Positions 21,985-33,269 of a DNA stretch of 64,000 nt are shown one piece after another. The stretch covers positions 8,683,464 through 8,747,463 of the forward strand of contig CM049320.1 in the NCBI GenBank assembly GCA_026874595.1, read 5' to 3'. The notes under the pieces were generated by a model. The model did not search any database. It saw nothing but the letters and a program-made list of their open reading frames with translations, and was not told where the DNA came from. Each line of letters starts with the position of its first letter. The first letter of the stretch is position 1. Made by a program: the position numbers and the translations under genes. Source of the DNA: Sipunculus nudus. Its lineage: Eukaryota; Annelida; Sipuncula; Golfingiida; Sipunculidae.

Positions 21985-23052
21985 GGATCAGTTGCAGACG
22001 CGAGTCAGGCAACTGTCAAAAGAAAATGCAGATTTGAACAAACAGTTGCAGGACTTGCGCCAGCACTGCGGGGTGAAGGTAAGCTGCTGGATCAAATCCA
22101 GCAGCTTGAGAGGGTCAACAGCTGCATGACCGTCTCACCCGGTCCCACGACAAGCTAGATCGTTGACGACAGCAAACTCAAAATGTCGGGAGGAGCTGCG
22201 CTCGACCAGTGACCGTCATGAGAGTGAGGCTCTGGTGAGTGAACGGCTCTAATAAAAAAACAGATTGTGTCAAGTCTTGTCGTTCAGAGCAGCGACTCTG
22301 ACTCTGGCCCTGCAAAGCGCCACAAGGGGGATATTTGGGTTCATAGTGAAGCTTCCCGGTTTATAATTGATGTACCTTTACCTCGTCCACATTCCTCCCC
22401 CACCTTCTCCCCCTCTGCCTCTCCACGGCCCTCTTCTTCTAGCTCCACACGGTGCTCTCCTCCTTCCATTCCCTGGCGACCTCCTTCCGACCATTCCCAA
22501 GCCCTTTCCTTCTGCCTCACCTGTACCTTCTACCTCCACCCGGCACGCCCCTTCCACCTCTCCTTCCACCTCTTCACGGCCCTCTTCTTCTACCTCCACC
22601 GGCACGCCCCTTCCGCCTCTCCTTACATCTCTTCACGGCCCTCTTCTTCTACCTCCACCCAGCACGCCCATTCCAACTCTCCCTGGTACTCTCCTTCCAC
22701 CTCCACCAAGCACGTCCCTTTCAACTCTCCCTGGCCCACTCCTACCTCTTCACGTGCACAGCCCTCTCATACCTCCGCCCAGCTCGCTCCTTCTGCCCTC
22801 CCCGGTCTTCTACTTCCCCCGGCTTTCCCCTTCTGCCTCTCCCAGGCCCCCCTGGAGGTATTAGCAGGTGTGAAGGAGAGAGCTGGGGTGAATACCTTGC
22901 CCCAACTGGCCCCTTCCGCACCTACTAATACTTCGATCCTAAATCCCTCTAACAGCTCTGGTGTCCAGCCAGGACCATCAGGCCCAGAGTTCAACGCACA
23001 AAAGTCTACAATATCACAAATTATAAAGGTGCATGGAATTGACTTGTAAAAG
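21985..23052 (+). pseudogene. Coiled-coil/Ser-Pro family, copy 2, 5'-truncated
   Basis: 21985-22265 matches the Gln/Leu coiled-coil part of copy 1 but carries several small indels and stops. From 22267 a long open frame (to 23049) runs through SDSGPAKRHKGDIWVHSE, the Ser/Pro-rich tail and GPSGPEFNAQKSTISQI, ending HGIDL. In this copy the basic motif and the tail are in one frame, showing that they belong to a single protein, whereas copy 1 has a stop between them. The 14-residue repeats and the VVAGLLANG exon start are missing here. Confidence 0.6.
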
Positions 23053-23159
23053 GTAAAAAACCTAAGGTTTTAATACTTTATGGGGCCTTATATGGATATA
23101 AATCACTTTTGGATTGAATTTAAATATAGGGGATTCAAACAGTTGTACTACCTAAAAAA

Positions 23160-23525
23160 CAAAACCGAAAGTATTCTTCGAAAAAAACACATGGACCGGC
23201 ACAATGGACAGGTTTATAAATCCGGAACCTAGGTCAAGAAAATTTTCGAAATAGGTCGAATAAATGATACTTCTGCATTTTCAGATGATGGTATAACTGT
23301 TTGAATATTCCCATTTGTAATTTGCCTGTGGCCATACTTGTCCATAAATTTTCATAGGTCTTTTTGCTTTTGCATTTCACAGAGACGGCTGATTCCGTCT
23401 AGGTGGTGGCCGGTTTGCTGGCTAATGGTATAGCTGCAGGTAATCTTGCTCATCATCTTCAGAACCAGCTGACCAGGGCCCATCCACAGGTCACGCAGCT
23501 TCAAGCTGATAAGGGACAGCTTTTT
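23160..23525 (+). repeat. Coiled-coil/Ser-Pro family, copy 3, 5' fragment
   Basis: Matches 9740-10250: upstream sequence, the acceptor-like catttcacag (about 23373-23382), then the start of the coding part with an in-frame stop (gtctag for gtcgag) and one 42-bp repeat. It stops abruptly after cttcaagctgataagggacagc. Confidence 0.75.
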
Positions 23526-23596
23526 TCTCATATTTAATATATAAAAGTGACCGCATCTTGTTCAGAATATTAATGCGTCCCAAGATAAATCAAGAT

Positions 23597-24072
23597 AGGA
23601 GGAGATGGTATAGAGGTGGAAATTTACGAGCCAAGGTTTGCAAAGAGGAAATATAATCGTGGTCATGAAGTGAAGGGAGGATGGGTCTTTGGTGGCAGAG
23701 AAAGGGCAAACCAAAGTGTTTATGTTCGTTGTGCCGGACAGAAAAAATGAACCTCTTCTGTCGTTAATCCTGAAACACAGAGAAAGGCTCCATTACAATA
23801 TCAGATTGTTGGGCTGCGTATAAATATCTATCTGACCATGGTTACACACACCAAACTGTGAACCATACGGAGCATTTCAAAGATCACCAAACTGGAGCCC
23901 ACACAAACTCAATCAAAGGGACTTGCAGAATGTCAAGCATGGGCAAAATATGCCGAGCTCCGTGTGCCCATTTGCTAAGTTATTTAAGTGTATATTTATG
24001 GAAACAACGGAACGAACAGAAACACATGTTTGTAGAGTTTCTCAAATCGGCCCGAGTGATCTATAATGCGTA
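23597..24072 (+). pseudogene. Merlin-superfamily transposase, copy 2, truncated
   Basis: Catalytic-core pieces only: EIYEPRFAKRKYNRGHEVK (first motif, with Tyr in place of the catalytic Asp), WVFGGRE, a frameshift, SDCWAA (second Asp, near 23803), VNHTEHFKDHQTGAHTNS and IKGTCR (23858-23930). The N-terminal zinc/helix-turn-helix part is absent. It differs enough from the 15.5-16.5 kb copy to be a separate insertion or subfamily. Inactive. Confidence 0.75.
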
Positions 24073-24149
24073 GTTTGAGAAACGTACCTGTAAATATTGT
24101 TGAAGTTGTTCTACAGACATTTGAGATAAGCAGAAATAGATAAGGCAAG

Positions 24150-24620
24150 TTTAATAGAACACAATTAACATGGAAATATAGTTATAAAGATAAATAAGTG
24201 AATATGATGGGGGCTGCCGCCCCCACAAAGTTTTATAAGCGAGAAACTTTGAAGACAAAGTGATATAAGCGAGAAACTTGTAAAAGAAGTATGAAATAAT
24301 AAGAATAATAAATATAAATAGTGAATATAATGTGGGCTGCCGCACCGATGCACACCCCCCCTGGAGACCGTGAATTAAGAGAAACACGTAAAAAAACAGA
24401 AACACATGTTTGTAGAATTTGAAATTAACACTGAATTATAGTTATAAAGATAAATAGTGAATATGATGGGGGCTGCACCCCCACAACCCCGCTGAAGACA
24501 GTGAAATAAAATGAACACTTGAAAAAAATGAAATACTAATAATAATGAAAATTAATAGTGAATATTATGGGGGCAGCATCCCCCACAACCCCACCGAAGA
24601 CAGTGAAATAAGAGAAATAC
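24150..24620 (+). repeat. Tandem repeat with GGGGGCTGC hairpins, about 4 units
   Basis: Units of about 115-150 bp share atagttataaagataaatagtgaatatgatggg, the palindromic gggggctgc(a/cg)cccccac and gaagacagtgaaataagag. The unit starting near 24395 also begins with a 24-bp piece matching the Merlin relic's end at 24017-24041. Confidence 0.75.
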
Positions 24621-24688
24621 ATGTAATATAATAGGCATGATATTTTAATTAAACTGCTGTATGTATGTCATTTTATTGTTATTTTCAG

Positions 24689-24948
24689 ACAGGACGGATG
24701 ACTGCTATCCCCCTGATGGACTCCTTCGTTTAGGAGAGGTTTTCAGTGCTTGGCCGATGCAAAAAAGGCATGGCAAGGACAGGTCTTCATACACCATGAC
24801 CAAATAGTCTGGTGTTGAACCTTCTGGGTTGTTAGATGAGACCGAGTGGCAAAGACTGCCTGTCTGTGAGTCGCAGCAGTCAGATTGGTTCAAGCAGCCA
24901 CAGCCCAGTGGAGCATATCACTCCACAGCCAGGTTCAAAAGTGTACAG
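24689..24948 (+). pseudogene. Exon-like segment with splice sites and one stop
   Basis: An acceptor (tgttattttcag, ag at 24687-24688) and a donor (cag|gtaaga at 24949) bracket 260 bp. The best frame reads RTDDCYPPDGLLRLGEVFS, continues to TMTK, has one stop (tag), then resumes with GLLDETEWQRLPVCESQQSD to the donor. Not recognised. Either a decayed exon or a captured exon; the direct neighbour downstream is a family-1 element whose 5' end starts 33 bp after the donor. Confidence 0.35.
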
Positions 24949-24981
24949 GTAAGACAAGGTGCAGGGTCCAATCCAAAAGAA

Positions 24982-26726
24982 AACAAGTGACCCATGGGTC
25001 ATGACGCTCAGCTGACTGGGAAGAGATTCGTAAAAGGAAATTCTATCATCTGAATTGTAGTATATACCCATTCACCTGAAGCATCAATCAGATTAACCAA
25101 CAGGCCAAAATTGTGTCTGTATTTAAATATCTCAAAAATAAAGAAAAAATGCGTTAACTTTGAAAAAATACAGGTGGCTCCACCAGTCTGCAGAAACTAA
25201 TAAAAACACATGGTCAATATCCATGGGTCTCCCTACATGACAAGAATGAAGATTCTAGGTCCAGTTGTTACAATTTGTGCCACGTTAACAGATGACAGCA
25301 TCCTTAAAGGTCTCAAAATAGAGACAAAAATTTGAAAAATTGAATAAAATATAGGTGGCACCACCAGTCTGCAGAAACTGATGAAACACTCCGTAATCAA
25401 TATCCATGCAAAGAATCATGGTGATCTCTGCATTAAATGTTCAGATACTTCATCTTTTTGTATCAAATTTTCCATTATTCTGAGGGATACTTCGGAGTCC
25501 TATAGCTTGAAGGATATGGGTAACAGAGACCTAATTTCAGGTTTCCACAGACACTTTTCATGGGCCTCCATGCATTACAATGAAGAATCTAGGACCAGTT
25601 GTTACGATTTGTACCCTGTTGACAGATAACATCTTTAAAGGTCTAAAAAAATAGAGAAAAAAATCTAAAAAATTTGAAAAAAGAGGTGGTGCACCCAGTC
25701 TGCAGAAACTGATGAAACACTTCATGATCAATACGTATGCCTAAAATAATGAACATCAGTGTTGTAGTTATTGAGATACTGCAGTTTTTGTATCAAATTT
25801 TTCATTATTCTGGGGGGGTATTTAGGAGCCATACAGCTTAAATGATATGGGTAATAGAGACCTTATTTCAGGTTTCCATGGAGACTTTTCATGGGTCTCT
25901 CTGTGTGTCAAGAATGAAGATTCTTGGTCAAGTTGTTCTGAGTTGTGCCCTGTTAACAGATGTTCGTATCTTTAAAGGTCTCAAAATTGAGAAAAAATTT
26001 CGTAAAAACACCCGAACAAATACAGATGGTGCCACCAGTATGCAGAAACTGATGAAACACTCAATGATCAATATCTATGCAAACAATTATGGTGATATCT
26101 GCATTAGTTGTTCGGATACTTCAGCTTTTGTTTCAATTTTTCCATTTTTCTGAGCTTTACTTTGTGGAGTGCCATTGCTCAAAGGATATGGGTAACATAG
26201 ACCTAATTTCAGGTTTCCATGGAGACTTTTCATGGGTCTCTCACTGTGTCAAGAATGAAGACTCTCGGTCCAGTCTTTACGATTTGTGCCCTGTTAACAG
26301 ATGTTCATATTTTCAAAGGTCTCAAAAATAGAGAAAATAATTCTTAAAAAATTGAAAAATACATATGGCGCCACCAGTCTGCAGAAACTGATGAAACATC
26401 TCATGATCAATATGAAAGCCAAAAATCATGACCCTCAGTGATGTTGTTAATGAGATATTGAAGTTTTTGTATGAAATTTTTGACTATTCTGGGGGGCGTA
26501 CTTTGGGGCCCCATAGCTCGAAGGATATGGGTAACAGAGACCTCATTTCTGGTTTCCAAGGAGATTTTTCATGGACCTCTCAGAATGTAAAGTTACAATA
26601 TTTTAAGGTCCAGCGGTCACGATTTGTGCCAGGTTAACGGGCGGACGGACGGACAGACGGACGGACAGACAGACTGACAGACGGACGACGGACAAAGGGT
26701 GATCGCTATAGCTCAGCTGAGCTAAA
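24982..26726 (+). mobile_element. Hairpin-ended element, family 1, copy C (long)
   Basis: 5' end: AACAAG, palindrome TGACCCATGGGTCA, arm GCTCAGCTGAC. Four to five core units of about 337 bp follow, then (ACGG/ACAG)n at about 26640-26692 and a 3' end reduced to the perfect 16-bp palindrome TAGCTCAGCTGAGCTA (26709-26724), having lost the loop still present in copies A and B. From 25383 onward it is part of the duplicated segment shared with 1-3033, and it shows the 5' end that copy A lacks in this window. Confidence 0.8.
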
Positions 26727-26884
26727 CAAAGATCAAGTCCACAAGTCTGTCCGCCAGAAAAAAATAATAAAATAACTAACATAAAAGTAAGTGCCCCAGA
26801 AAAAGTCCATACTCATGGGTCGCGCTTTTACCACAAGAAAATTTGTTTGAGGTGAAAAGAATATAGTTGAATTTAGTGTAGAAT

Positions 26885-27242
26885 CAAGTTTTGGGACATT
26901 TCAGGAGTCTGAGAGCCATTTCATAAGATGGTCTACAAGCGACTTCCACCCTATGACAAAAAAACCCAATGACGAAAAACAAAAAAAAAACAATAGGAAA
27001 ATGATAATGGTAGCCACCCATAAGTCAGTGTTATGTAAGTGTGCAAACATCATGGAACTGTCTGTGAGAGGGAAAGACCTAACCAACAGCACATGGCAAA
27101 CTGTCCACTATCACTCCATGCTAGGCTCCAAAAAGATAATACTTACAAAATAACCAAAATATTAGATCAGCATAATCATAATATTGATTGTGAACTCCAT
27201 TCTCAGTATGTAGATCAAAAGAAAATTACCAGCGATGATTAA
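26885..27242 (+). pseudogene. Exon relic with FAR1/ZSWIM3-like zinc-binding pattern, copy 2
   Basis: Same as 1530-1887: acceptor-like gacatttcag, pieces in two frames, with NCPLSLHARLQKDNTYKI, DQHNHNID and QKKITSDD in 27039-27242. The shared frame break shows that the relic was already broken before the 3-kb duplication. Confidence 0.45.
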
Positions 27243-27335
27243 CATATGATAGAGGACATGATTAATTATAGATTTTACATAAAATGAACCCAATTCCTGG
27301 AGGAAAGATTTCTTTGTATTTATTTTACCACAAAA

Positions 27336-27370
27336 AACAAGGGACCAATGGGTCACGTCGCTCAGCTGAA
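27336..27370 (+). mobile_element. Isolated family-1-like 5' terminus, duplicate of 1980-2014
   Basis: AACAAG, GGACCaatGGGTC palindrome and GCTCAGCTGA arm, without a following core or 3' end. Confidence 0.55.
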
Positions 27371-28393
27371 TTTTGAAAAATTTTAGCAAATGCAAAATAT
27401 ACTTTATATATATATATATATAAATTAGCATTGTAGCTTAGAGGAAATAGTCCTGTTAAATGGTGATAATCAAATATTTGGCAAACTAATACAGAAATCA
27501 CTCTGGCCACAGTTGGATGGAGGGAGAAAGAAATGGTGCTTATAGGAAAAACGTTGATTAATAATTAATAAATAACTAATGATTAACAGAGATGGACCGA
27601 GCTTATCACTTATGTCCCATTCTGCTGAGGCATGAATATGTTTCAATGAGATCCTATTTTTTATTATTCTATTATTTCTCATTTAATAAATTATTATTCA
27701 TTTGCTATAAAAACTTATGGACAAGTCCACAGTCGCAAGGGCTCAATGGCAAAGGGGGGGGGGGGGGAGAGTTAATAGTGAGAGTTACAACACCTCTCCA
27801 TATACACATAGGTTATGAAATTTAAGGCAACAATGCGTTCAGAGGAAAAAGTTAATTCATAATTATTAAAAATTTAAAACAGACAGATGGCCAAACAAAA
27901 CCAATCAATATATTTCATATTCATCTGAAAGGAATATAATGAAATGTTTGCATGAAATCCTCACTTTTCATGACTTTTTTTTCAAGTTTAGAAATTTTAT
28001 ACATTTGCAATATAACATATGAATCTGAATATATAAGCGGATTCACAATTCTAAATTGCAGCCCATTAATCAGATATATGGTCAGAAAACAAACATTATG
28101 CATACACATGTATTTACTTTTTAACCCGAAAAATCAATATTTCATAAATTTGCAAAACAACATATATTTAAAGATATAACCTGATTCAGATTTTAATGTT
28201 TTAAATTACACCTTTATTTATCCATAATTTGGCTCATATATTGTTAAATTATGCCTCCTGATGGGTAAATTATATCTTAATTTGTTTAAATGAATTAAAA
28301 GGAAAATAATTTGTTTAAAAATGTTACATTACCACATATCATTATGAATTGACCTCACCTTGAACGTTACGTGACCTTATTAGCATAATCATT

Positions 28394-29693
28394 AAATGAA
28401 TAATCATGAGAATAACTGTTCCATGCAGTCAATCAGGTCGCCGATATTACTGTAAACCGTTAGTCACCTGACCATAATATAATCTGCGTTATTTGAGAGA
28501 CCTCTCTCCCAAACAGAACACGTGTAGTCTTTACCAGTACCCTTTTCGCCAGGGTTTTCCTGGATAGTTTTTAGACCTATACAAATTAGACAGTTTAAAA
28601 AGTTTTAGGCTACTGGTTGCAGGGGCTATTCCGACTACCGCGTGAATAACTGTCTTACCTGCATGGCACGTAATTCATATGAGACAAATAACTAAAAATT
28701 TTGCAAGACGGTTCACAATGACTGCAAAATATTTTTCAGTACAGCGATTCCATTCGATGGCGCGAGTCAATGCCACGTCCAAGTCATCCATTTTGTGACG
28801 CCATTATTGCCTTGTTAAAAGCTGTCTCAAGGGGAGACCTATGTAGGGGCGTTTTGGGGGCTCATTATAATAATTAGGTCAAAAGGGCGGGGCATTAGGG
28901 CTCAGGTGGTTAGGTCAATTAAAACTTGATTATTAAAGTTTTGAACAATGGAGTGGAAACAGCTTCACAATTAAGAAAGTTCATTTCAAATAATAACAAT
29001 TTTTGCATAACACTTGGTTGGGGTGATATGAAAATAACTACACCTGTGATCTCTGCTCCCCAGTGAACCCACAAATCAGGTAAGCAAAGAGCTGCTCTGA
29101 GTGACCGCCAATAACCAAAGTGGGCTGCTTGACAACAAAAGTGAATACAACAAGAGCCTCCAAGAGTTTGTCTAACAAGCAAGTCTCCGTATTGCTACCG
29201 AGCATATAGCGTTAAACTCTTGACTTCATACTCGTCTCAGTATCGCTCTCGTGCATAAAATACCTATGGTATGATACGCATGCGAGGGTTTTCTAATATA
29301 TTTGGGAAAGGTAACTATGTATATCTCCGTATCTGTCTTGGTGTAATTTGCATTGATGTAAAACATGCATCCCGCTTTTCTCGCTGACCGTGGCAGCACG
29401 CCATTCAAACTGTTTGTCATTATCGATGTAGAATACATCGTTTGGCGTCGCCTTTTTTCTGCGAGCCAGACATCCCCAAAACACCCAGATATGACCCTTT
29501 CACATGCATTTTACTTAAATGGTTGTCAGTCACCTAAGGAGTGTCATGTAGTGTGCACGATATCTGCGGGTAATGACAATGCGATGATGCATTTTATGAA
29601 CATTCCCTACGGGCAAAGGCTGCACTGCATGACGCAACTCGGCCCTCGGCTTTACATAGGAAATAAGATGTCAATAAATCAGTTCTCTTATGC
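28394..29693 (+). other. Intergenic, nothing recognised
   Basis: Contains moderately long open frames on both strands at 29293-29830 but no recognisable domain, splice structure or repeat membership. Left unannotated. Confidence 0.4.
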
Positions 29694-30300
29694 TAAGGCA
29701 ACAAGTACGTTGTGCATGTTAACTCTCCGCTGGGCCAGCTTGTTGCTAAGCAAAATGGCCAGACATGCTGCTGTCAGCAACCAGCATAGAAATACAAGCT
29801 CTTTTCCGGGCAAGGCAACCAGTATATCATAACTGAACCATAAATCTCACTCGATGCTAGGCAACTTGTATCTTATAATGGTAAGTTTAACCAAGACAAA
29901 ACAACAAACCCAGTGCTAGATCAATACCAGCCAGGATAACATGATTGCCATAACATCCTTGGCAGAGTTTCATAAGGCAATAATATAAAAATACTAGCTC
30001 TTTACAACAAAAGCGACCAGTACTTGAAAAATATAACCTCCTTGATAGGTAAGGCAACCGATACTAGAATGTATGCTGGTTGAGGCAACCGAAATACAAG
30101 CTCTAGAGAAGGCCATTAGTAGTTTGTAACTTAATCTGTATGACGGACAAACTAATACATCAGAAAGCAAGACCTATGTTAAGCAAGGCAATTTGTATGA
30201 AAGAACAAACCTGACTCCTCTTGGCTCTTCGACAGGGAAAGGAACCAATACAGAAACAATATCTTTGCTGAGTAAGGCAACCTGTTATCGGAAATGTACA
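29694..30300 (+). repeat. Irregular array of an AGGCAAC-centred motif
   Basis: About nine occurrences of (T/G)A(A/G)GGCAA(C/T) followed by (C/A)NGTAT-like bases, near 29694, 29812, 29858, 29973, 30051, 30082, 30184, 30236 and 30273. Flanking words such as atacaagctct and cttgtaactta also recur. Spacing varies (31-118 bp), so it is a decayed repeat or a cluster of short sites; no coding. Confidence 0.5.
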
Positions 30301-31859
30301 CACCTGTAGGCAAGACGTTCCATGATCCAGGAATTTTATATTTTAAAAAGTCAAACTAGAATCGAAAACTGTTAAACATTCGGAATATGATAAAAATATT
30401 TAAAATTTAAAGTCAGTATATGAGTCGCTGGACTTGAGGGGATAAATAGTATAGGACAGAAAGCTGGAATGGTGAACACAAACGTCTTACATGATTTTTC
30501 ATTTGCACAAATCAGAAAAGCAAAGCTTTTGTATTACTGCCAGTATTTAATTTTTGCAGGTATCCAGTTCAAGTCGATTGACAAACTGACCATGTTTTTA
30601 TTTATACATGCAACTGTATACTTTGGTCCACTGGGAGGCACAACTTATTTTTTATGTGCAGTTACTAGTAAGCAGTACTAGTTACCAGTATTTTGCCAAT
30701 TAAACGATAACATCGATGATATCTTCGTTTTCTTTCATAAACGAACAACTTTTAATCTGGACCTTGGACAAGTGTCAACAATCTGGTTGTTTTCTTTACC
30801 TTTCAGCGTGACGTATTTTGTGTTGGTCACCTTCTGTCCTTGTCACCACCCAAACTTGAGCGACACTTACCGACATGCATGATTATAATAAACCTGATTT
30901 ATTGAATCTTTATGCGTACAAGTCCTGCTCCCGACTCTTTATGTGTAAGCCCATTTTATTCGCTGTTCGGTAGAGAGAGCAAGTTAGTTGTTCAGATAAT
31001 GTTGCGTGCCCCACAGAATGATCCAGTTTCCGTCAGGGATCACATATCACGTTGAGTAAGATACAGAAGTCTGAGATCTCCAGCGTTACATAGCAGATTT
31101 CATGTGAAAAAAGAATTCAAATAAAATAATTGATAATCGACCATCAGTCCTTTTTTGTGCCAATTATCGAACAGAATTTTACAAATACCAAACACCGAGG
31201 GGTGCATCAAATGAAGTCGCTTTAGGGTGGTTTTCAATGTGAAGCAGAAAAAAAAAACATTTCCACAACGTTTCACAATAGCAAAGAAAATTGACGATTG
31301 TAAATCAGAAAATGAAAATAAAGCAGATCATTGAACTTAGGTGTAATTTAGGTAGACGAGTTTCGTTTGTTTGACGAATAAACGAACGGCAAATGAAATG
31401 TGATATAATAAGAATGGAGCATGTGCATGGTTCAATAAAGTACAAAATCAAATATTTAAATAATGGTTAAAGAAAAAAAATATATCGCACACACTGACAG
31501 AAAATACCGCACACACTGATGTATAAATAAAACTACAAAACCTGGTATCACAACAAGACAACTGTCACGTACAGATTAATATTTGGACAAGTAGTGTGAG
31601 ACGGGTGTGCGAATACGAGAAGCCTGCACTGAGAATGATGATGTATGATTGTCAAAAAAAGGATGACCATAGATGAGTTTGTGTGCAAACAAGTATCCGG
31701 CCGTTGATGTGCATCAGCTGACAGGTGGATGAATAACGGAACGAGATAAACGTCATATCTATGTAAAAGCTTTGGGAAAGGTTTGACCGTCACACAATTG
31801 TTTATAATTAAGACATCTGTAAAGGGTACTACAATCTACTTCATCAATCTTTCAGTTAC
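30301..31859 (+). other. Intergenic, nothing recognised
   Basis: AT-rich with small open frames (30469-30681 +, 31548-31793 -) that show no domain or splice support. Confidence 0.4.
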
Positions 31860-31942
31860 ACCTTTACCCAGGAAACCAACGGACGGACGGGTGGAAGGTG
31901 GGTATACCATAATTCTCCCGTCATATAACGGGCATATAACAT
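31860..31942 (+). mobile_element. Family-4 3' end (ACGG stretch, GGTATACCATAAT box, stem-loop)
   Basis: ccaacggacggacgggtgg, then GGTATACCATAAT and a hairpin CCCGT...ACGGG near 31918-31932. Mirrors the reverse-strand end at 19245-19318. No core repeat was found upstream, so it is probably a truncated copy. Confidence 0.5.
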
Positions 31943-33269
31943 GTTATAGTGCTGGTGGATAACGGCTCTAGCCAAAGCCGCGCAGGGTGGTCAGGTTGAT
32001 AGTGGAGACCGTCACAAGAGATGACCACCAGGTCTTTGATAAGACAGCTGTGACTGTTTGGAAAGCTGTGGGTCAGAATCACGGTGCTCTCTGTTAGATA
32101 ACACAAAAGATTACGTAATAGGGACTGGTTACGATAGTCCGTCCCATTTTGCAAGTGGTTTAAAGAATCGACAATTTATAAGACCGTTCGATACCTCACT
32201 AAATACTAAAAGGTGAAAAGATAATACAATGGTGATAAAAAATTTAAGAGTAGGTGGGCAGGGATTTTTTTTTTTTACAACGTGAAAAAATCTCTTCATA
32301 GAAGACAATTTTAAGATTAGTTTTGCTGTTATTTTTTATACAACGTGAATAAAAATCTGTATTTATAGAAGATCATTTTGGTGCCCCATGCCCCAAATTT
32401 TTAGGCTCGCTAAGTTTTCTAAGACCAGGTCGGAATACCGAAAATAAAGTGTTTTAAGGCCTCGGTAAAGGCCGAGTCTGCTGGCAGCCTGACAATTGGG
32501 TTTGGGGTAGTCGGAAAGACTTTAAACCTAGTTATAATTTTCCGTATGTCCTTCGTTTCAGGAGAGGAACGGTGCTACAGATGTAAACTGATGGATCTGC
32601 CCACCACTCCTTACACCCCTTCACAGCGATCCGCCAAATCTTCTGCCAAACGGGTCCTGAAGTTTGTTATTTGCAGAAGGATACAGCGACTGGCACGCGG
32701 ACCGCAGAGTCTACAATAAACATGTTACCCCGGCAGTGACATTTCTCATGGTACCTGTGTTTACTTATCCCAAAGGAACAAAAACACTGCCTGTGTGAGG
32801 TTACTCTAGGTGTAAAGAAGGCAACCATTGTGGATAATAAAGGATACCTGCGGTCCGTGATACCATCACAGGCCTTACGCGATATGGATAACTAAAGACT
32901 ATGCAGCAGTTCATTTGTCGGAGCCAACATGTACAGAGAACAACAAGGCGAGGAGATGCCGCGGACAGGCTGTCGACGCTTTCAAGAAGACAGAGGGCAC
33001 CGTGTACAAATCAGGTGCGTTTCATCGAGATGCGCCACGCGCTTCATGTCTCCATGTCAACTGATTTGATGAACGTGCGGGAGGCATAGCTGGGTCATCC
33101 CAATGGACATTGTACGCAGATATCGTGTATCCAAACATGAATGGACATTTGTATATAAACAGTGAATGTACATAACTTAAAAAGAAATGTACATGATGTA
33201 TGTGTATAAGTTTACAATATATATATATACATTTATATATATACATGAAAGTGATATATATGAAATGGT
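31943..33269 (+). other. Intergenic; one exon-like patch
   Basis: 32571 onward follows an acceptor-like tccttcgtttcag and is briefly open, but no frame is recognisable. 32458-32477 is a small palindrome (GGCCTCGGtaaaGGCCGAG). 33215-33245 is TA-rich. Confidence 0.3.

Larger units (their letters stand above)
25383..28393 (+). repeat. Segmental duplication, copy 2
   Basis: Collinear with 1-3033 (offset 25382 at the start, 25360 at the end). After attagcataatca the sequence continues ttaaatgaataatcatgag, which was not found at the right side of the DIRS element near 7800, so the DIRS element is not a simple insertion into an otherwise matching copy. Confidence 0.9.

Noticed and set aside
29293-29832. 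Overlapping open frames on both strands (up to 155 codons)
   Set aside because: Nothing recognisable in either direction; too little evidence to call a gene.
29694-30300. Possible CRISPR-like repeat array
   Set aside because: The motif is short, unevenly spaced and degenerate, and the sequence is clearly eukaryotic.
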